Assembly (NCBI GenBank): GCA_012064415.1
Contig: SSNU01000003.1
Location: forward strand, 53,548 to 91,258
Origin: Gyrodactylus bullatarudis
Taxonomy: Eukaryota; Platyhelminthes; Monogenea; Gyrodactylidea; Gyrodactylidae
Direction: 5' to 3'
Length of the DNA: 37,711 bases
Shown: positions 1 through 9,389 of the stretch, in pieces
How the letters are laid out: each line of letters opens with the position of its first letter
Numbering within the stretch: the stretch's first letter is position 1
The notes under the pieces: generated by a model
Seen by the model: only the letters and a program-made list of their open reading frames with translations
The model's database searches: none
What the model was told of the DNA's origin: nothing
Translations under genes and position numbers: made by a program

Positions 1-104
1 TACCTGGTAACAGGTATTAACCAATTGTACATTTTGAGTTGAAATTTCAACCAATAACATCATCTCCTTTCTCTCTTGTAAAACCAGTATTTATATGGCA
101 TGTA

Positions 105-147
105 TCACACTGATGAGTATGCCCGAAATAGAGATCTTTATTTGTGA
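105..147 (+). ncRNA. Hammerhead ribozyme, family A
   Basis: The core CTGATGA lies at 110-116 and GAAA at 125-128. Stem I is a perfect 5-bp helix, TCACA (105-109) with TGTGA (143-147). Stem III pairs 128-132 with 137-141 (one G-U) around a GATC loop. Stem II (117-124) is minimal. Predicted cleavage follows position 142. The stem I sequence differs from the other family A copies (GAGG/CCTC) but still pairs, which is compensatory change. A TATA-like ttatat lies at 91-96, and a short ORF starts 35 bp downstream. Hammerheads are known in PLE terminal repeats; assigning this copy to a PLE is inference. Confidence 0.8.
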
Positions 148-181
148 AATAATCTGGCATCTTCTTATTTCTAATTCACTC

Positions 182-277
182 ATGACATCGGTAGCTCAGC
201 TTAAAACCAATGTCTCTGACCATTTATCTCAATTTCGAATTATGTTTAAATTTTTGAAAATAATATTTCCAAAGTAG
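182..277 (+). pseudogene. Short leader ORF after hammerhead (SVAQLKT motif)
   Basis: The ATG at 182 opens a 31-residue frame beginning MTSVAQLKTNVSDHL, with a stop at 275-277. The same SVAQLKT block, also following an ATG just downstream of a family A hammerhead, occurs at 6590 and (minus strand) at 29285. The recurring order ribozyme, about 35-40 bp, ATG, SVAQLKT suggests the amino-terminus of the element's own ORF. I recognise no domain. The frame ends soon after the conserved part, so this copy is probably truncated or frameshifted. Whether it starts a PLE protein or a gag-like protein is not resolved. Confidence 0.45.
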
Positions 278-455
278 GGACAGAATAGAGCCGAATTTTA
301 TTCTTAGGTGTTAAATAAAAAAAGATTATCTGACTACTTATAAGTGAACTATGTTATTTTGAGGATTTTTCATATTTTCGTTACAGAAGTTATTGCAATA
401 CATACAAACAGAAATTAATGAGACGTTAGCTAAAGCTGATAATCTTCTCTTTTAA

Positions 456-659
456 ATCCAGTGTACAGCCCCAGCAACTATTACAGAATTGGCAAAATGT
501 GAAACCAGTGAGAAGTCAACAATAGTTGATAATCAAATTACCAGTCAACCTGTAATTAGTGATAAAAGAGAAAGGAAAAACTGCTCAACAACCAAAAGAA
601 AACGAAAAAGGTACAGTGGGCAGTTACAAATTGACAACTTTCTCAAAAGGCAAAAGTAA
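456..659 (+). pseudogene. PLE-type C-terminal tail with basic region and PIP-box-like end
   Basis: A 67-codon open frame starts next to a pyrimidine-rich stretch ending in CAG (446-461), which resembles a splice acceptor. It runs through a Ser/Thr-rich segment, a basic cluster (KRKRKR) and ends GQLQIDNFLKRQK then TAA. QLQIDNFL fits the PCNA-interaction pattern Q-x-x-I-x-x-F-L. The arrangement (QP..IS, basic, PIP-like, stop) matches the tail of the PLE GIY-YIG remnant at 29611-29820, and a decayed relative lies at 3734-3781. I therefore read it as an orphan PLE tail. The alternative is a last exon of a host DNA-repair-like gene; the repeated copies make that less likely. Confidence 0.45.
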
Positions 660-2120
660 TTAGCAGATCAAGTTGAAGTTTATGTAAAAATTTGACCTAT
701 CATGTCACAAGTATATATAATATTTAGATATTATGTAATTCGAATTGCTATCAAAAAATAAACTGTGAAAAAAAGATTGATTAACAATTTTTTAAATTTC
801 TTCATTATTGAGAAAATAACATTAATTCTAGTTAACAATAGTTGAAAGAAGCTTTTAGAATACTTATGTATTGATAAAAGCTTGAATACATATAGCATGC
901 ATAGATGGATGACCTCCCCACCTGAAATGTATTATTATCAGCAAGGAAATTGTAGCAATTTATGCATAAAATCTACTCATTAATTACACCTGAGTCTCTT
1001 AAAGTTAAATTTAAATAATATTAACAATGAAAAGCGATTGTGTGAGTTGATTACAAATATTAAATATTTTTATTGCAAGATAGTATTTTGAATTAAAAAC
1101 TAACAGTGGATGCTTTTGAACAGTTTTGCTGTTGGTTGAGCCTATTTTTCTGATAAAAACATGGGTTGAATGTTTTCTGAAATTATTTACTGTTTATCTA
1201 TTGACTTTTACAGGAAAGCTTCAGCTGACAGATGTGAGTAACAAGTATTTTTATTTTCATTTCATTCATTTCAAAATCTATCTTTAATATTACTAAAATT
1301 GGATTGGTTAAAGATATTTACTTTGTACAAGAATAGAGTATATTGGTGTGTTATCAGAGTGTTTAACGCAATTAATATTATCGATCAATCAAAATAAAGG
1401 TAGACATTTTCATTGTTAATGAATATCTCGTCAAATAACATTTTTGGTCAAAATGGTGGTGATTTCTTGTTGGTTTTGAAATCTTGGTTAGTACTAGCTA
1501 GTACTAAATAAAATATAAAAAATATTGTCGATAAGAGATATTCTAACTTTTCTAGTAATAACAGCTACGTGAGTTCATATTTTTAAAGTATTTTTTCTGA
1601 CATTTTGATTTGTTCAAAGATTTGTGTTGAGTTAATATGAAGAATTCTTTCCATCTTTTTTCAATCATTCTTCTGAGCTTGCCCAACATTAAGTTAGTAA
1701 TTTAAGGTTTAGGACCTCGTTTAGTCATCTATTCTTTGTATCTTTTTGTTTTCCTATTTTTTCATATTTCCTAGATATCTATTGGTGGACAGAATTTTTT
1801 TCTAGTGAATAATAGCAAACGTGTGATAACTCATTTCTTTACATTTTTAACCACCATAGGATAAAATCAACGAAATTTCGTAAATTTCTGAGAATCCTCT
1901 TTATAATTCAAAATTCAAGATTCAGAAAATGCATATCTATAAGGATCATCAACCTACAGTTGAATCAGAAAGTAAAGTCCTGTCCAAAAGGAGCCTCCAC
2001 GAACGTTTTTCTAACTCTATTTCATTAGTTTTTACCCATATTTTTTTGATCATTGAAATTTTTTTATTCCTCCGATAAATTATCCATTCGTAAATTTATC
2101 CAAGACTTGTTTATTTTGGT
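660..2120. other. AT-rich stretch without recognisable gene
   Basis: No frame with family resemblance is seen on either strand. A short ttttacag...cagatgtgagta pattern near 1208-1240 resembles a small exon with splice signals but has no coding support. About 70 bp at 2121-2192 is repeated in direct orientation at 27533-27603. Confidence 0.5.
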
Positions 2121-2161
2121 CTGAAAGATGTCTATGAACATCGGTTTTGAGCTGAGTCACC

Positions 2162-2734
2162 GTGTTCATAATGTGGAAAGAAGAAGGCAATGCAGTACTC
2201 AACTTGCCCTACAAAGGAGATCAAGCAATTGCAGCCTTCCAGAAGAAAATTTCCATTGCATTCAATGAAGCCTACCCGAATGCAAGCCTAAGGTTCATAT
2301 ATAAAACGAACAGAATGTTTAAAAATTCTACAAAAGACCCCATAGATGACTCCAAAACAACACATGTTGTATACAAATTTAAATGTCCATGTGAAGCGGT
2401 CTACATCGGACATACAACAAGAAGACTGGAGGACAGAATAGACGAACACCTCCACAAAAGTCAAACGGCTGTAAGAGAGTACCTCAAATCATGCAAAGCC
2501 AATGTTTCCCCTAAAAACTTTGAAATTATTTATAAATCCAACGTAAACACCAATTTATTGAAAGGAGCCGTAGCTTATCTCATACCCTTAGAAAAGCCTA
2601 ATCTATGTGTACAAAAGAACCATGTTAAGCCAATGAATCTTCCAAAGGCAAAACCAAAAATCCAATCATCCTCCCAACCCCCCTCAAAGAAAAGAATGAG
2701 AGTCGAAATATCATATAAGGACTTTACTTTCTGA
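2162..2734 (+). pseudogene. PLE GIY-YIG endonuclease domain (family PLE-2), 5' truncated
   Basis: A 190-codon frame open to TGA at 2732-2734. The first part (about residues 10-60, with LNLPYKGD and a KTNRMF block) is the linker typical of PLE proteins between RT and nuclease. The GIY-YIG nuclease follows: HVVYKF (first Tyr motif), CPC, VYIGHTTRRLEDR (YIG motif and conserved Arg) and EHL, then a C-terminal part with KPNLCVQKN at about residues 147-155. In PLEs this domain nicks target DNA for reverse transcription. There is no RT upstream, so the copy is 5' truncated near 2160; the frame is read from a GTG and no true start is visible. The tail is Lys/Pro/Ser-rich and ends YKDFTF. Closest relative in the window: 29611-30027. 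Confidence 0.85.
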
Positions 2735-3193
2735 TACAACGATAGTAAATTTATAAATGATCAAAATTTTAAAAAGTCAATCAAAATAAGTTACAAATCT
2801 CAAAGACACAGTAAAAGTTCAAAGAAAATGCTGGATATACACCAAAAAAGTGAAAATCTCACATCAGTTAGGGTGGAGATTATACAGGTGAAATATCCAG
2901 TTGTTGAACCAACATTAAAAAAAGGTGAATCGCGTGCTTCTAATATACGAAAGAGTCTGCCCCTTTTGACCAATCAGTAGTCACAAAGGGATCGACCAAT
3001 GAAATTCGAGTAACCAAAAAAATGGGCGAAAAGTCAGTAAAATAGCTTCAAGTAAGCATTTAACACTCTGAATTGTATTTAAATTATTTTATTATTATAT
3101 AATTAAATTTTTATTCGTAACTGATTACTAATATCATTGGTTAGTTGTGCAAAAGTTGAGAGCATAATAAGTGAAAAAGGATGCCGAAAGTGT

Positions 3194-3233
3194 GAGGAAT
3201 AAGCGCTTTATTTCATGCATACTCATCAGCCTC
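3194..3233 (-). ncRNA. Hammerhead ribozyme, family A (left arm)
   Basis: On the minus strand: stem I GAGG (3230-3233) with CCTC (3194-3197), core CTGATGA (3229-3223), GAAA, and stem III ATAA/TTAT around AGCGC. This is the mirror copy of the ribozyme at 3329-3368. Stem II is only about two pairs. Confidence 0.78.
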
Positions 3234-3328
3234 TTACATGCCAGATATATAGTACAAAAAACAAAGATTGATTGATTGAAGAATCTTTAAGTAATCTTTG
3301 TTTTTTGTACTATATATCTGGCATGTAA

Positions 3329-3368
3329 GAGGCTGATGAGTATGCATGAAATAAAGCGCTTATTCCTC
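3329..3368 (+). ncRNA. Hammerhead ribozyme, family A (right arm)
   Basis: Stem I GAGG (3329-3332) with CCTC (3365-3368). Core CTGATGA 3333-3339. Stem II GT..AT (G-U and U-A pairs). GAAA 3348-3351. Stem III 3351-3354 with 3360-3363, loop AGCGC. Predicted cleavage after 3364. A TATA-like run sits at 3311-3317. Compare 105-147, where stem I has a different sequence but still pairs. Confidence 0.78.
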
Positions 3369-3733
3369 ACACTTTCGAAACTAAATTTTAACTAAAATTG
3401 TGACATTTATAATAACACCGAAACAGACCTCATTTCTGAGTCGTGCATATCTGTATTTCTGTCGTACTTGAAGTCAAAAGGGGCAGACTTTTTCGTATAT
3501 TAGAAGCACGCGATTCACTTTTTTTTAATGTTGGTTCAACAACTGGGTACTTTACATGTATGAGTAATTTTTCTGAACACATAGATTTGGTATTCCCAAT
3601 CTGACTTAGAACTTGTTTTGTTGCTTTGTCAGGTCAGTAACATTGAACGTATTAATCAAATTATGACCCGACCTATAATTAGTACAAATAATGAGGCGTA
3701 AAAAATCCATCAATTAAGCGTAAGCTGTGATGA

Positions 3734-3781
3734 AACAGTGGTCAGTTACTAATGGATGGATTCTTGGAGGGACAAAAATGA
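3734..3781 (+). pseudogene. Decayed PLE C-terminal tail (PIP-like)
   Basis: The frame ends SGQLLMDGFLEGQK then TGA, aligning residue for residue with SGQLQIDNFLKRQK at 618-656. DNA similarity extends upstream to about 3640 but is broken by stops and frameshifts. It lies just right of the foldback element 2885-3558, so that element may have inserted between the PLE-2 gene and this tail. Confidence 0.45.
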
Positions 3782-4428
3782 AGCAGCCTAAAAACAGGAT
3801 CATCAAAGAATAGACATCCCTCCTTCCTGAGCAGAGATTTTTATCCAATGGAAGAGCAGAAAAAAGTGCAATATACCAGTATATAATCAAAATCCGGGAT
3901 TAAGTTTAAAGATACTCCTATCTTCCTCATGTGTGTAGACTGTAGTGATAATATTCTTGATGAGGTTCACCAATTTTATCGTTCCAAATTTATGAATTAG
4001 CTTTAACTTTTTTTCTCAATGAAACCTTTATAAAAAGTAATCCATCTTTTCAATGATTACAGAAAAGAAGCTATGACCAATTGTAAGCTATACAAAGTTT
4101 TGAAACATTAAGAAAATATAAATTCAAAAAATTGAAACATGAAATCTTATCTTGAAAGCTGAATATTTTGGCTAATATAATATATATTTTTTGAACTGAA
4201 ATACAAGCTGACGAAATATCTGATGCTATGCTTTTTACTTCCCTTTTCTATGACTTTAAACATATATAACGAGAATATTTGTGGTAAGATAGGTTTTTGT
4301 ATCTTCTATTATCTGAGCAAACGTTGAGAGCTTTTTAATAAAAAAAATTAGATTTTAATTTTGGTGTGTAGAATTTAGAAGAAAGAACGAAACGAAATAT
4401 TTTTGATGCTGTGATTTTTATGAATTAT
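3782..4428. other. AT-rich stretch, no gene seen
   Basis: No coding similarity recognised. A segment at about 4287-4335 (TTTTTGTATC...ATCTGAGCAAA) recurs at 7300-7338 and, inverted, at 7661-7700. Confidence 0.45.
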
Positions 4429-4488
4429 GAAGTGAACATTGGGAAGTGTTGGATTCAGCTTTTTGGCAAAAGAAGGAAGTTAAATTAA
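4429..4488 (+). pseudogene. PLE-3 C-terminal remnant
   Basis: A short frame, EVNIGKCWIQLFGKRRKLN then TAA, nearly identical to the end of the better-preserved PLE-3 GIY-YIG C-terminus at 33185-33395. Its 3' flank also matches, including the hammerhead remnant at 4574. Confidence 0.5.
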
Positions 4489-4573
4489 ATCTGGTGTATT
4501 CTTCTGGTTATCAATACTTTATTATCATAGGTAAACTCGTTATACTTGTCATATTATATGAAACTAATTATAG

Positions 4574-4602
4574 GGAAGACAATCACCGTCGAAACGTTTG
4601 GT
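4574..4602 (+). ncRNA. Remnant of family C hammerhead
   Basis: The 3' half of the ribozyme seen at 33524-33579 is preserved (GAAGACAATCACCGTCGAAA then CGTTTGG), but the CTGAAGA core and the 5' arm of stem II are gone. It should be inactive. Confidence 0.5.
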
Positions 4603-4821
4603 TGAGGAATGACTGAGAATAAAATATTGACCTAATTTTTAATGAAGTTTATTTCCAGACATAATTATTGAGTAAGAATAACATTGAAAATAATTTGATC
4701 AGAGAATATAAAGCTATTAAGATTTTTTGCGGGAAGTTTGGTTAGACTTCTTCAGAAATAAATATATATCATATTTAGAAATTAGAAGTCTCGCGAATTT
4801 TTAATGATACAGCTTATTTTT

Positions 4822-4857
4822 CACTAAATGTACATTTCTTTATGGTTCATCAGTGAC
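4822..4857 (-). ncRNA. Decayed hammerhead, family B
   Basis: The minus strand has CTGATGA, an 8-nt stem II segment, GAAA and the self-complementary stem III ATGTACAT. Stem I (TGTCA/TAGTG) no longer pairs well. It begins a truncated duplicate of the PLE-1 3' UTR lying directly before the copy at 5042. Confidence 0.45.
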
Positions 4858-5041
4858 ACATAAGCAATGATAAACGTTTTAAATTCATTGAAAATAATAT
4901 TTTACAAATTATGAAAGAAGTATAGTAAAAGTTGTAAATTAGAATATATATTACGTTCAAGTGATTCACGTTGATGTTCAAAAACGTCCAAAAATCCACT
5001 TAATTACATAATTTAGAAATATGTAAGAAAATATTTTTAAA

Positions 5042-5076
5042 ACCAAATGCGCATTTCTCAATGGATCATCAGTGGT
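5042..5076 (-). ncRNA. Hammerhead ribozyme, family B
   Basis: On the minus strand: stem I ACCA (5076-5073) with TGGT (5045-5042). Core CTGATGA 5072-5066. Stem II TC-CATT-GA. GAAA. Stem III is the palindrome ATGCGCAT (5054-5047). Relative to 25257, stem I changes by compensation (ACCA/TGGT versus GCCA/TGGC), and so does stem III (CG versus TA at its centre). It lies in the 3' UTR of the PLE-1 copy ending near 5290. Confidence 0.8.
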
Positions 5077-5289
5077 CTCTCTTTGAAAATGATAAAAGTT
5101 AAAATTTGAATGAAAAATATGAATTAACAATTTACGAAGAAATAGTAAAAGTTGTAGATTATAAGAGTCATGAATAGAAATAAGAATATTATGTAAGCTG
5201 GAAAAGCACCAAAAACTCTTCAATAATTAGCAACAGTGAAGAGAAAAAGGTGAAAAAGCTCACATTGGCCTCGGTAGTTGAAGATTAAA

Positions 5290-6170
5290 TGAATAATTCT
5301 TTTGAACACACAAATTAGGTTTATACATGTTGATGAAAAATTTCTCCTTCACCCACACATCTGTGCTGGCATCCCCTGGGTTTTTGTATAAGATGGAAAA
5401 ATTAGAAATTCAAATTCCTGTTTTAGATGTCTGGTCACCACGGAATCTTTATTGAGGTGATCATGCAATCTTGTTGATAACTTGTAATAGTACGCCCTCA
5501 TCTCTAACCAAAGGTTGATTGATGAACTTGTCTACAAATTTGGCTGGATAACCATTTTCCATCAAACATGACTTCGCTGTCTCTATTTCATTTGGTATTT
5601 CTTCCGGACTAGCAATCCTTCGTATTCTCTTCCATAGACCAATTACTAAGCCAACTTTATGTGAAACTGGACTGAAACTGGCATAATTGAGATATTTGAG
5701 ATCTTTTTCTTAAAGATATTTCTTAGAATCGATCCATCTTCTCTTCTGGTCGACTTAACATCTAAAAAACTTAAAACACCGTTACACTCGCTTTCCACAG
5801 TAAATTTAATATTACTATGAAATGAGTTCATCTTTGTTAAGAAATCGTCTACAGTTACATTAGGTTTCATTATAATAAAAGTGTCATCAACATATCTGAT
5901 TTAAACATCAGTAAAAGAACTGATAGTTTCAGACATTTTATTCAGTTCTAACCATCCTAAGAAAATATCTGCTAGAAGGAGATCCCATTGCTATTCCATC
6001 TTTCTGAATGAACACCTTGTTTTGAAATGACAAAGGAACATTGGAATATAAAGTTTAAACTTCTCTGTGTAAGAATCATTTTTACGGTTCTGAGTAAGAT
6101 CTAGTTCATAAATCAAACGTTCAAAAGCTGCTTTGTCTTCAATTTCGTTAGGTCGTTTTGGAATACTATA
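5290..6170 (-). pseudogene. PLE-1 copy A, scrambled RT and nuclease
   Basis: Read on the minus strand. 6170-6061 holds the amino-terminal PLE block also found at 27150-27050. It jumps directly into RT motif B (near 6060-5970; MGSP is damaged) and motif C (IRYVDD near 5900, with a stop in place of the Tyr two residues before it). A 74-codon open piece (5870-5646) covers the region after motif C, including SFLDVK. The nuclease part keeps only its end (5470-5290: HLNKD, NFSILYKN, KPNLCVQKN); the GIY and YIG motifs are deleted. Loss of RT motif A and the nuclease core makes it non-functional, although its 3' hammerhead (5042-5076) is foldable. Closest relatives: 25480-27267 and 34480-35600. Confidence 0.75.
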
Positions 6171-6234
6171 TATTTTCGTGAAGCATAAAATACACTTTTG
6201 AGTTTATCGAGAAAATCAATAATACGGACTCAAA

Positions 6235-6375
6235 GAACACAAAAATGCTCTCTTATTTTCTATAGTGAATTTTAGATTTGGATGGGCCTTATTGAACGAA
6301 TTGAGGATCTCTTCCTGATCATCTGTGTCTTTGATCAGAAGAAAGGTGTCATCCATACATCTAATATAGTCATAT
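6235..6375 (-). pseudogene. PLE RT motif C fragment, different PLE family
   Basis: The minus strand reads DYIRCMDDTFLLIKDTDDQ followed by an asparagine-rich segment ending KFTIENK. This is the PLE RT motif C region with CMDD in place of YVDD. It is not the PLE-1 sequence next to it, so two PLE families abut here. It ends at the promoter/ribozyme unit starting near 6365, which points the other way. Confidence 0.6.
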
Positions 6376-6502
6376 TACAGAATCAAATGTGATAGGGATA
6401 GATATCACTCTTACACCCCAAAGAGTCTATGTTATTATTATACACACGCACCAGAGAACAAAAAACGAGAGCTAAAACCAATATTTTGTACACAATTTTC
6501 TT

Positions 6503-6510
6503 TATATAAA
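6503..6510 (+). promoter_or_regulatory. TATA-like box upstream of hammerhead
   Basis: TATATAAA, shared at the same distance by the 29-kb copy (minus strand, about 29371-29364). Similar TATA-like runs precede the ribozymes at 105 and 3329. Promoter function is inferred from conservation and position. Confidence 0.4.
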
Positions 6511-6522
6511 TCTGGCATGTAA

Positions 6523-6563
6523 AAGCTGATGAGTATACCACGAAATAAAAGCGCTATATTCTT
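6523..6563 (+). ncRNA. Hammerhead ribozyme, family A
   Basis: Core CTGATGA 6526-6532. Stem II GT-ATACC-AC (6533-6541). GAAA 6542-6545. Stem III ATA/TAT is short. Stem I AAG/CTT has a possible extension after a mismatch. The 29-kb copy has a longer stem I because it lacks a 2-nt insertion present here. Confidence 0.65.
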
Positions 6564-6589
6564 ATAACTGGCATCAACCCTTTTTACTC

Positions 6590-6648
6590 ATGGAATTATC
6601 TGTAGCTCAACTAAAAAACAGAGATCAAAGAGTTTCTCTCTCGAAATT
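6590..6648 (+). pseudogene. Leader ORF start (MELSVAQLK), frameshifted
   Basis: The ATG at 6590 starts MELSVAQLK, matching the leader at 29285 (minus) and the SVAQLKT of 182-277. One extra A in a run after the ninth codon shifts the frame; with that base ignored, the frame continues TEIKEFLSRN as in the 29-kb copy. Confidence 0.45.
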
Positions 6649-7299
6649 AGTTACAATAACTTTTTTACACCATTCAATAGAGGATAAAAATTTATGTATC
6701 GTGCCCAAATTTCATAGTTGTTCAAAATTTCGCTGAGTAATAATGATTTGAAGTTTGATCCAAAATATTCTAGGAAAAGGTAAAAAATCCTAAAACATGG
6801 TTACATTCTCTCGCCTCCTTTATCCTAAGCTATACAAACATTACGAAAATCTTACGAAAATCATGAATAATAGCTTGCCTCAATTTACTGTATCCTATAG
6901 TGTATAAAGTACCCCGATAATTTCAAAAATTACTAACATGGATATGAGATAGACCCTCTTTCAAACTTGAAATTATTATTAATTACACTTTTATCATTCG
7001 TTACAGTTTAGGCACAACACATACACTACGAATGTTATTTTGACCTCTGACATTGGAATTGATCTGGAAATTGGGATTTTAGGATGATATTTTATCTTTG
7101 TTATTATCCATGCTAGACTACTTTCAGTTAATGTGTGAAATTGACTATATTGTTTTTCAACCTAAAAGTTAGTTTTAATTGAATTTTAAACAATTTGATA
7201 GGTTTTTATTTCTAGATCGAAACAGTATATTAAGCTGCGTATATTTGATTTAATAGAACCTTTCAATCATCAAGTGTTGATCATGAGATTGTGAAAAAA

Positions 7300-7700
7300 G
7301 TTTTTGTATCACCTGTGATCTGAGCAAATATTGACAGCGTTTTAATCGAAGAGGAAGATATTTGAAGAATAACGCTTTTATTTCGGGCATACTCTTCTGC
7401 CTCCCATGTATATAAAAAATTACAAAACAACAAAAAAGTTAAGATGAATCTTATTTGGTCTCATTTTGTATTTGGGTTGGGAAGGATTTTTGTATATTGT
7501 CTCTTTCACATTTTATGACTCATATAACATGAGCGATGATATCTTTTTCAGTACTATCACTCACCTTTTTGTTGGCTTCCATTTTTGTGCAATATATCGA
7601 ACACCATCATATATTTAGAGTATGAATACTCACATGAGATAATAATATTTTTCTGTAAATCGCTCACAACATTTGCTCAGATCATATGTGATACAAAAAC
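7300..7700. repeat. Inverted-repeat element with a dead hammerhead inside
   Basis: Arms of about 40 bp (7300-7338 and 7661-7700; TTTTTGTATCACCTGTGATC and its complement) are near matches. The left arm also resembles 4287-4335. Between them at 7363-7405 is a decayed family A ribozyme. No transposase is seen. Confidence 0.5.
7363..7405 (-). ncRNA. Decayed family A hammerhead
   Basis: The minus strand keeps GAGTATGCCCGAAATAAAAG and GGGAGG but reads CAGAAGA where CTGATGA is required, so the invariant core U4 is lost. It should not cleave. Confidence 0.5.
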
Positions 7701-9385
7701 CCATCTTACTACAATTAACATTTTAATTTTGAGTTGAAATAGAGTTTGAGCAAAATCAGTTTTGGATGAAATTTAATGTCGCGTTCAGTGTGTGTAGTAG
7801 TTGATTAGTGACCATCGAGTCATTTGGTGCGGCTTTGAAACGAGTAATTTTTTAGATTTTATGTCTTGTTACTGTACTTTTGTGCTTAACACTCCGTATC
7901 ACATCATATATCCTCAAAATTCTGAGTTAAAACAAGAAAGCTCGTTCTCTTAAACAAGTGTCTGAACCTGTTTAATAAATTAAAAAGAATCGCTCTTGGT
8001 TCCTGACTCTGAGTAAAATACGAATATCAACACGTTTAATTTATAAAAAATAACTCCATAAATATTACTTAAAGAAATTTAGAGTCACATTTTTGAATCT
8101 TTTTCTAAATCTGAAATCTAACCCTGATTCACTCATTACTAAATTTCACTGCGTACTTCTTAATTCGAGTATTTATCAAAGCAATTTTTACAATCTAACA
8201 ATGAATTTATTTTTCAATCAGACGCACTTCCAATCATAGTATTTTATCTAATTTTTTTATATTGAAATCTCAATTTTATTTTGAACCAAACTATATTTAT
8301 AATGATAGTATATGAAATATTAATATTTTACAATGTTTTATTCTTTAACGTCTATGCTAATCAATTTTCGATTAGTTTTTGTTCTATAAATATTAAATTT
8401 TTTATAGTCTGAATATAGATGGTAGAAGTGAGAATATTTCAATATTAATGCTATAAAGGAAACGCTCGTAATTTAAGTAAAAATTGAATTAATATATTTG
8501 AGCAGTATTGGATCATGTTTTTGTATTCATAAATCGATAATTTTATCTCAAAACTGAATATTAGAAACCGTTTCTATAAAGATAGATTTCTAAGTTATAT
8601 AAGAATAACACAAACTAATCTTTAACGATTATTATACCATCAAACAGTTAAGATTGTATTCAAAACAAAATTTACTCAAAAATTCGTAAATCCCCCCAAA
8701 TTGTACTTCATCGTGCCATCTCTTGGATGCCGACATCATCAGGTCGTTCAAATACAATTATAGGCACTTGATGAGCCTAAAGATCCATGCAGATAATATT
8801 CCTATTAAAAATATTTTAGTCAAAATAAACTTAAGAGAGTTTCTATGGATAGCTAAACAAGCATGAGAAGAAGTTCAGGAGAGAACTATCGTCAACTGTT
8901 TTACGAATTTATTCACAGATCAAGCCACGAGTTACAGAAGACAAATATTATAATTAGTTAAAAATCCGCGTATACTTACATATATGTCCGAATGACCGAT
9001 GGAGATATTCATCATTGGTTATTTTATTTAAAAAATTTTATAAGAGAAATTAATTTTTCTTCTCTATACTTAAACAAACAAAGAATGGAGAAGTTTTTTG
9101 GTTTTTCATCAATTGGAAGTTTTGTAAATCAATTTAACTATTTTTCATTGACTATTTATTCATTAAAAATTTTGTAAATATTATTCAATCAAACCAGGAT
9201 TAGAGATTGATAAGACCTGGCGAAATACATATTTCTCTTATAAAATAACCAATGAAAAATATTATATTCCCAAATTTAGATAATCTTATTAATTTCCTTA
9301 CATTATTCAAGAGACAAGGAACTCTGTCAAAACTAGGGAGATTATCGCGAACAAGTGTCTTGGCATTATCAACCTCTCGCCTTAC
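7701..9385. other. AT-rich stretch, no gene recognised
   Basis: Only short low-complexity frames occur. The 61-codon frame at 8992-9177 is Phe/Ile/Asn-rich with no recognisable motif and is probably chance. Confidence 0.5.
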
Positions 9386-9389
9386 ACTA

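Larger units (their letters stand above)
3185..3377. repeat. Perfect 85-bp-arm palindrome containing two divergent hammerheads
   Basis: Arms 3185-3269 and 3293-3377 are reverse complements with no mismatch seen; the spacer is 23 bp. Each arm holds, from the centre outward, a TATA-like run (tatatat), CTGGCATGTAA and a complete family A hammerhead, so the two units point away from each other. Confidence 0.9.
2885..3558. mobile_element. TA-flanked foldback element carrying two hammerheads
   Basis: The left end reads TA-CAGGTGAAATATCCAG from 2883. The right end is the inverted form CTGGGTACTTTACATG-TA, ending 3560. Outer arms match at 2897-2970 and 3473-3546 (74 bp each, nearly identical). An independent inner palindrome (3185-3377) contains the ribozymes. 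The TA flanks and CAGGTGAA-type end match the elements at 10444, 16076 and 24831. TA target duplication is the hallmark of Tc1/mariner-type insertion. There is no transposase inside. It lies 150 bp after the PLE-2 stop codon. Confidence 0.75.
6365..6650 (+). mobile_element. PLE-type terminal unit: promoter, hammerhead, leader start
   Basis: About 285 bp nearly identical to the reverse complement of about 29230-29510. In order: a conserved upstream block (ATATCACTCTTACACCCCAA), TATATAAA at 6503-6510, CTGGCATGTAA, a family A hammerhead, a second CTGGCATC, and the leader ATG at 6590. Similarity to the 29-kb copy stops after SRN of the leader frame. It behaves as a solo terminal repeat. Confidence 0.65.

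Noticed and set aside
1208..1240. Small internal exon with splice signals (ttttacag ... gtgagt)
   Set aside because: Too short, with no coding similarity and no matching neighbouring exon.
8705..8745. CTGATGATGTCGGCATCC on the minus strand as another hammerhead
   Set aside because: The required GAAA is absent (GATGAAG instead), and no stem I pairing was found around it.
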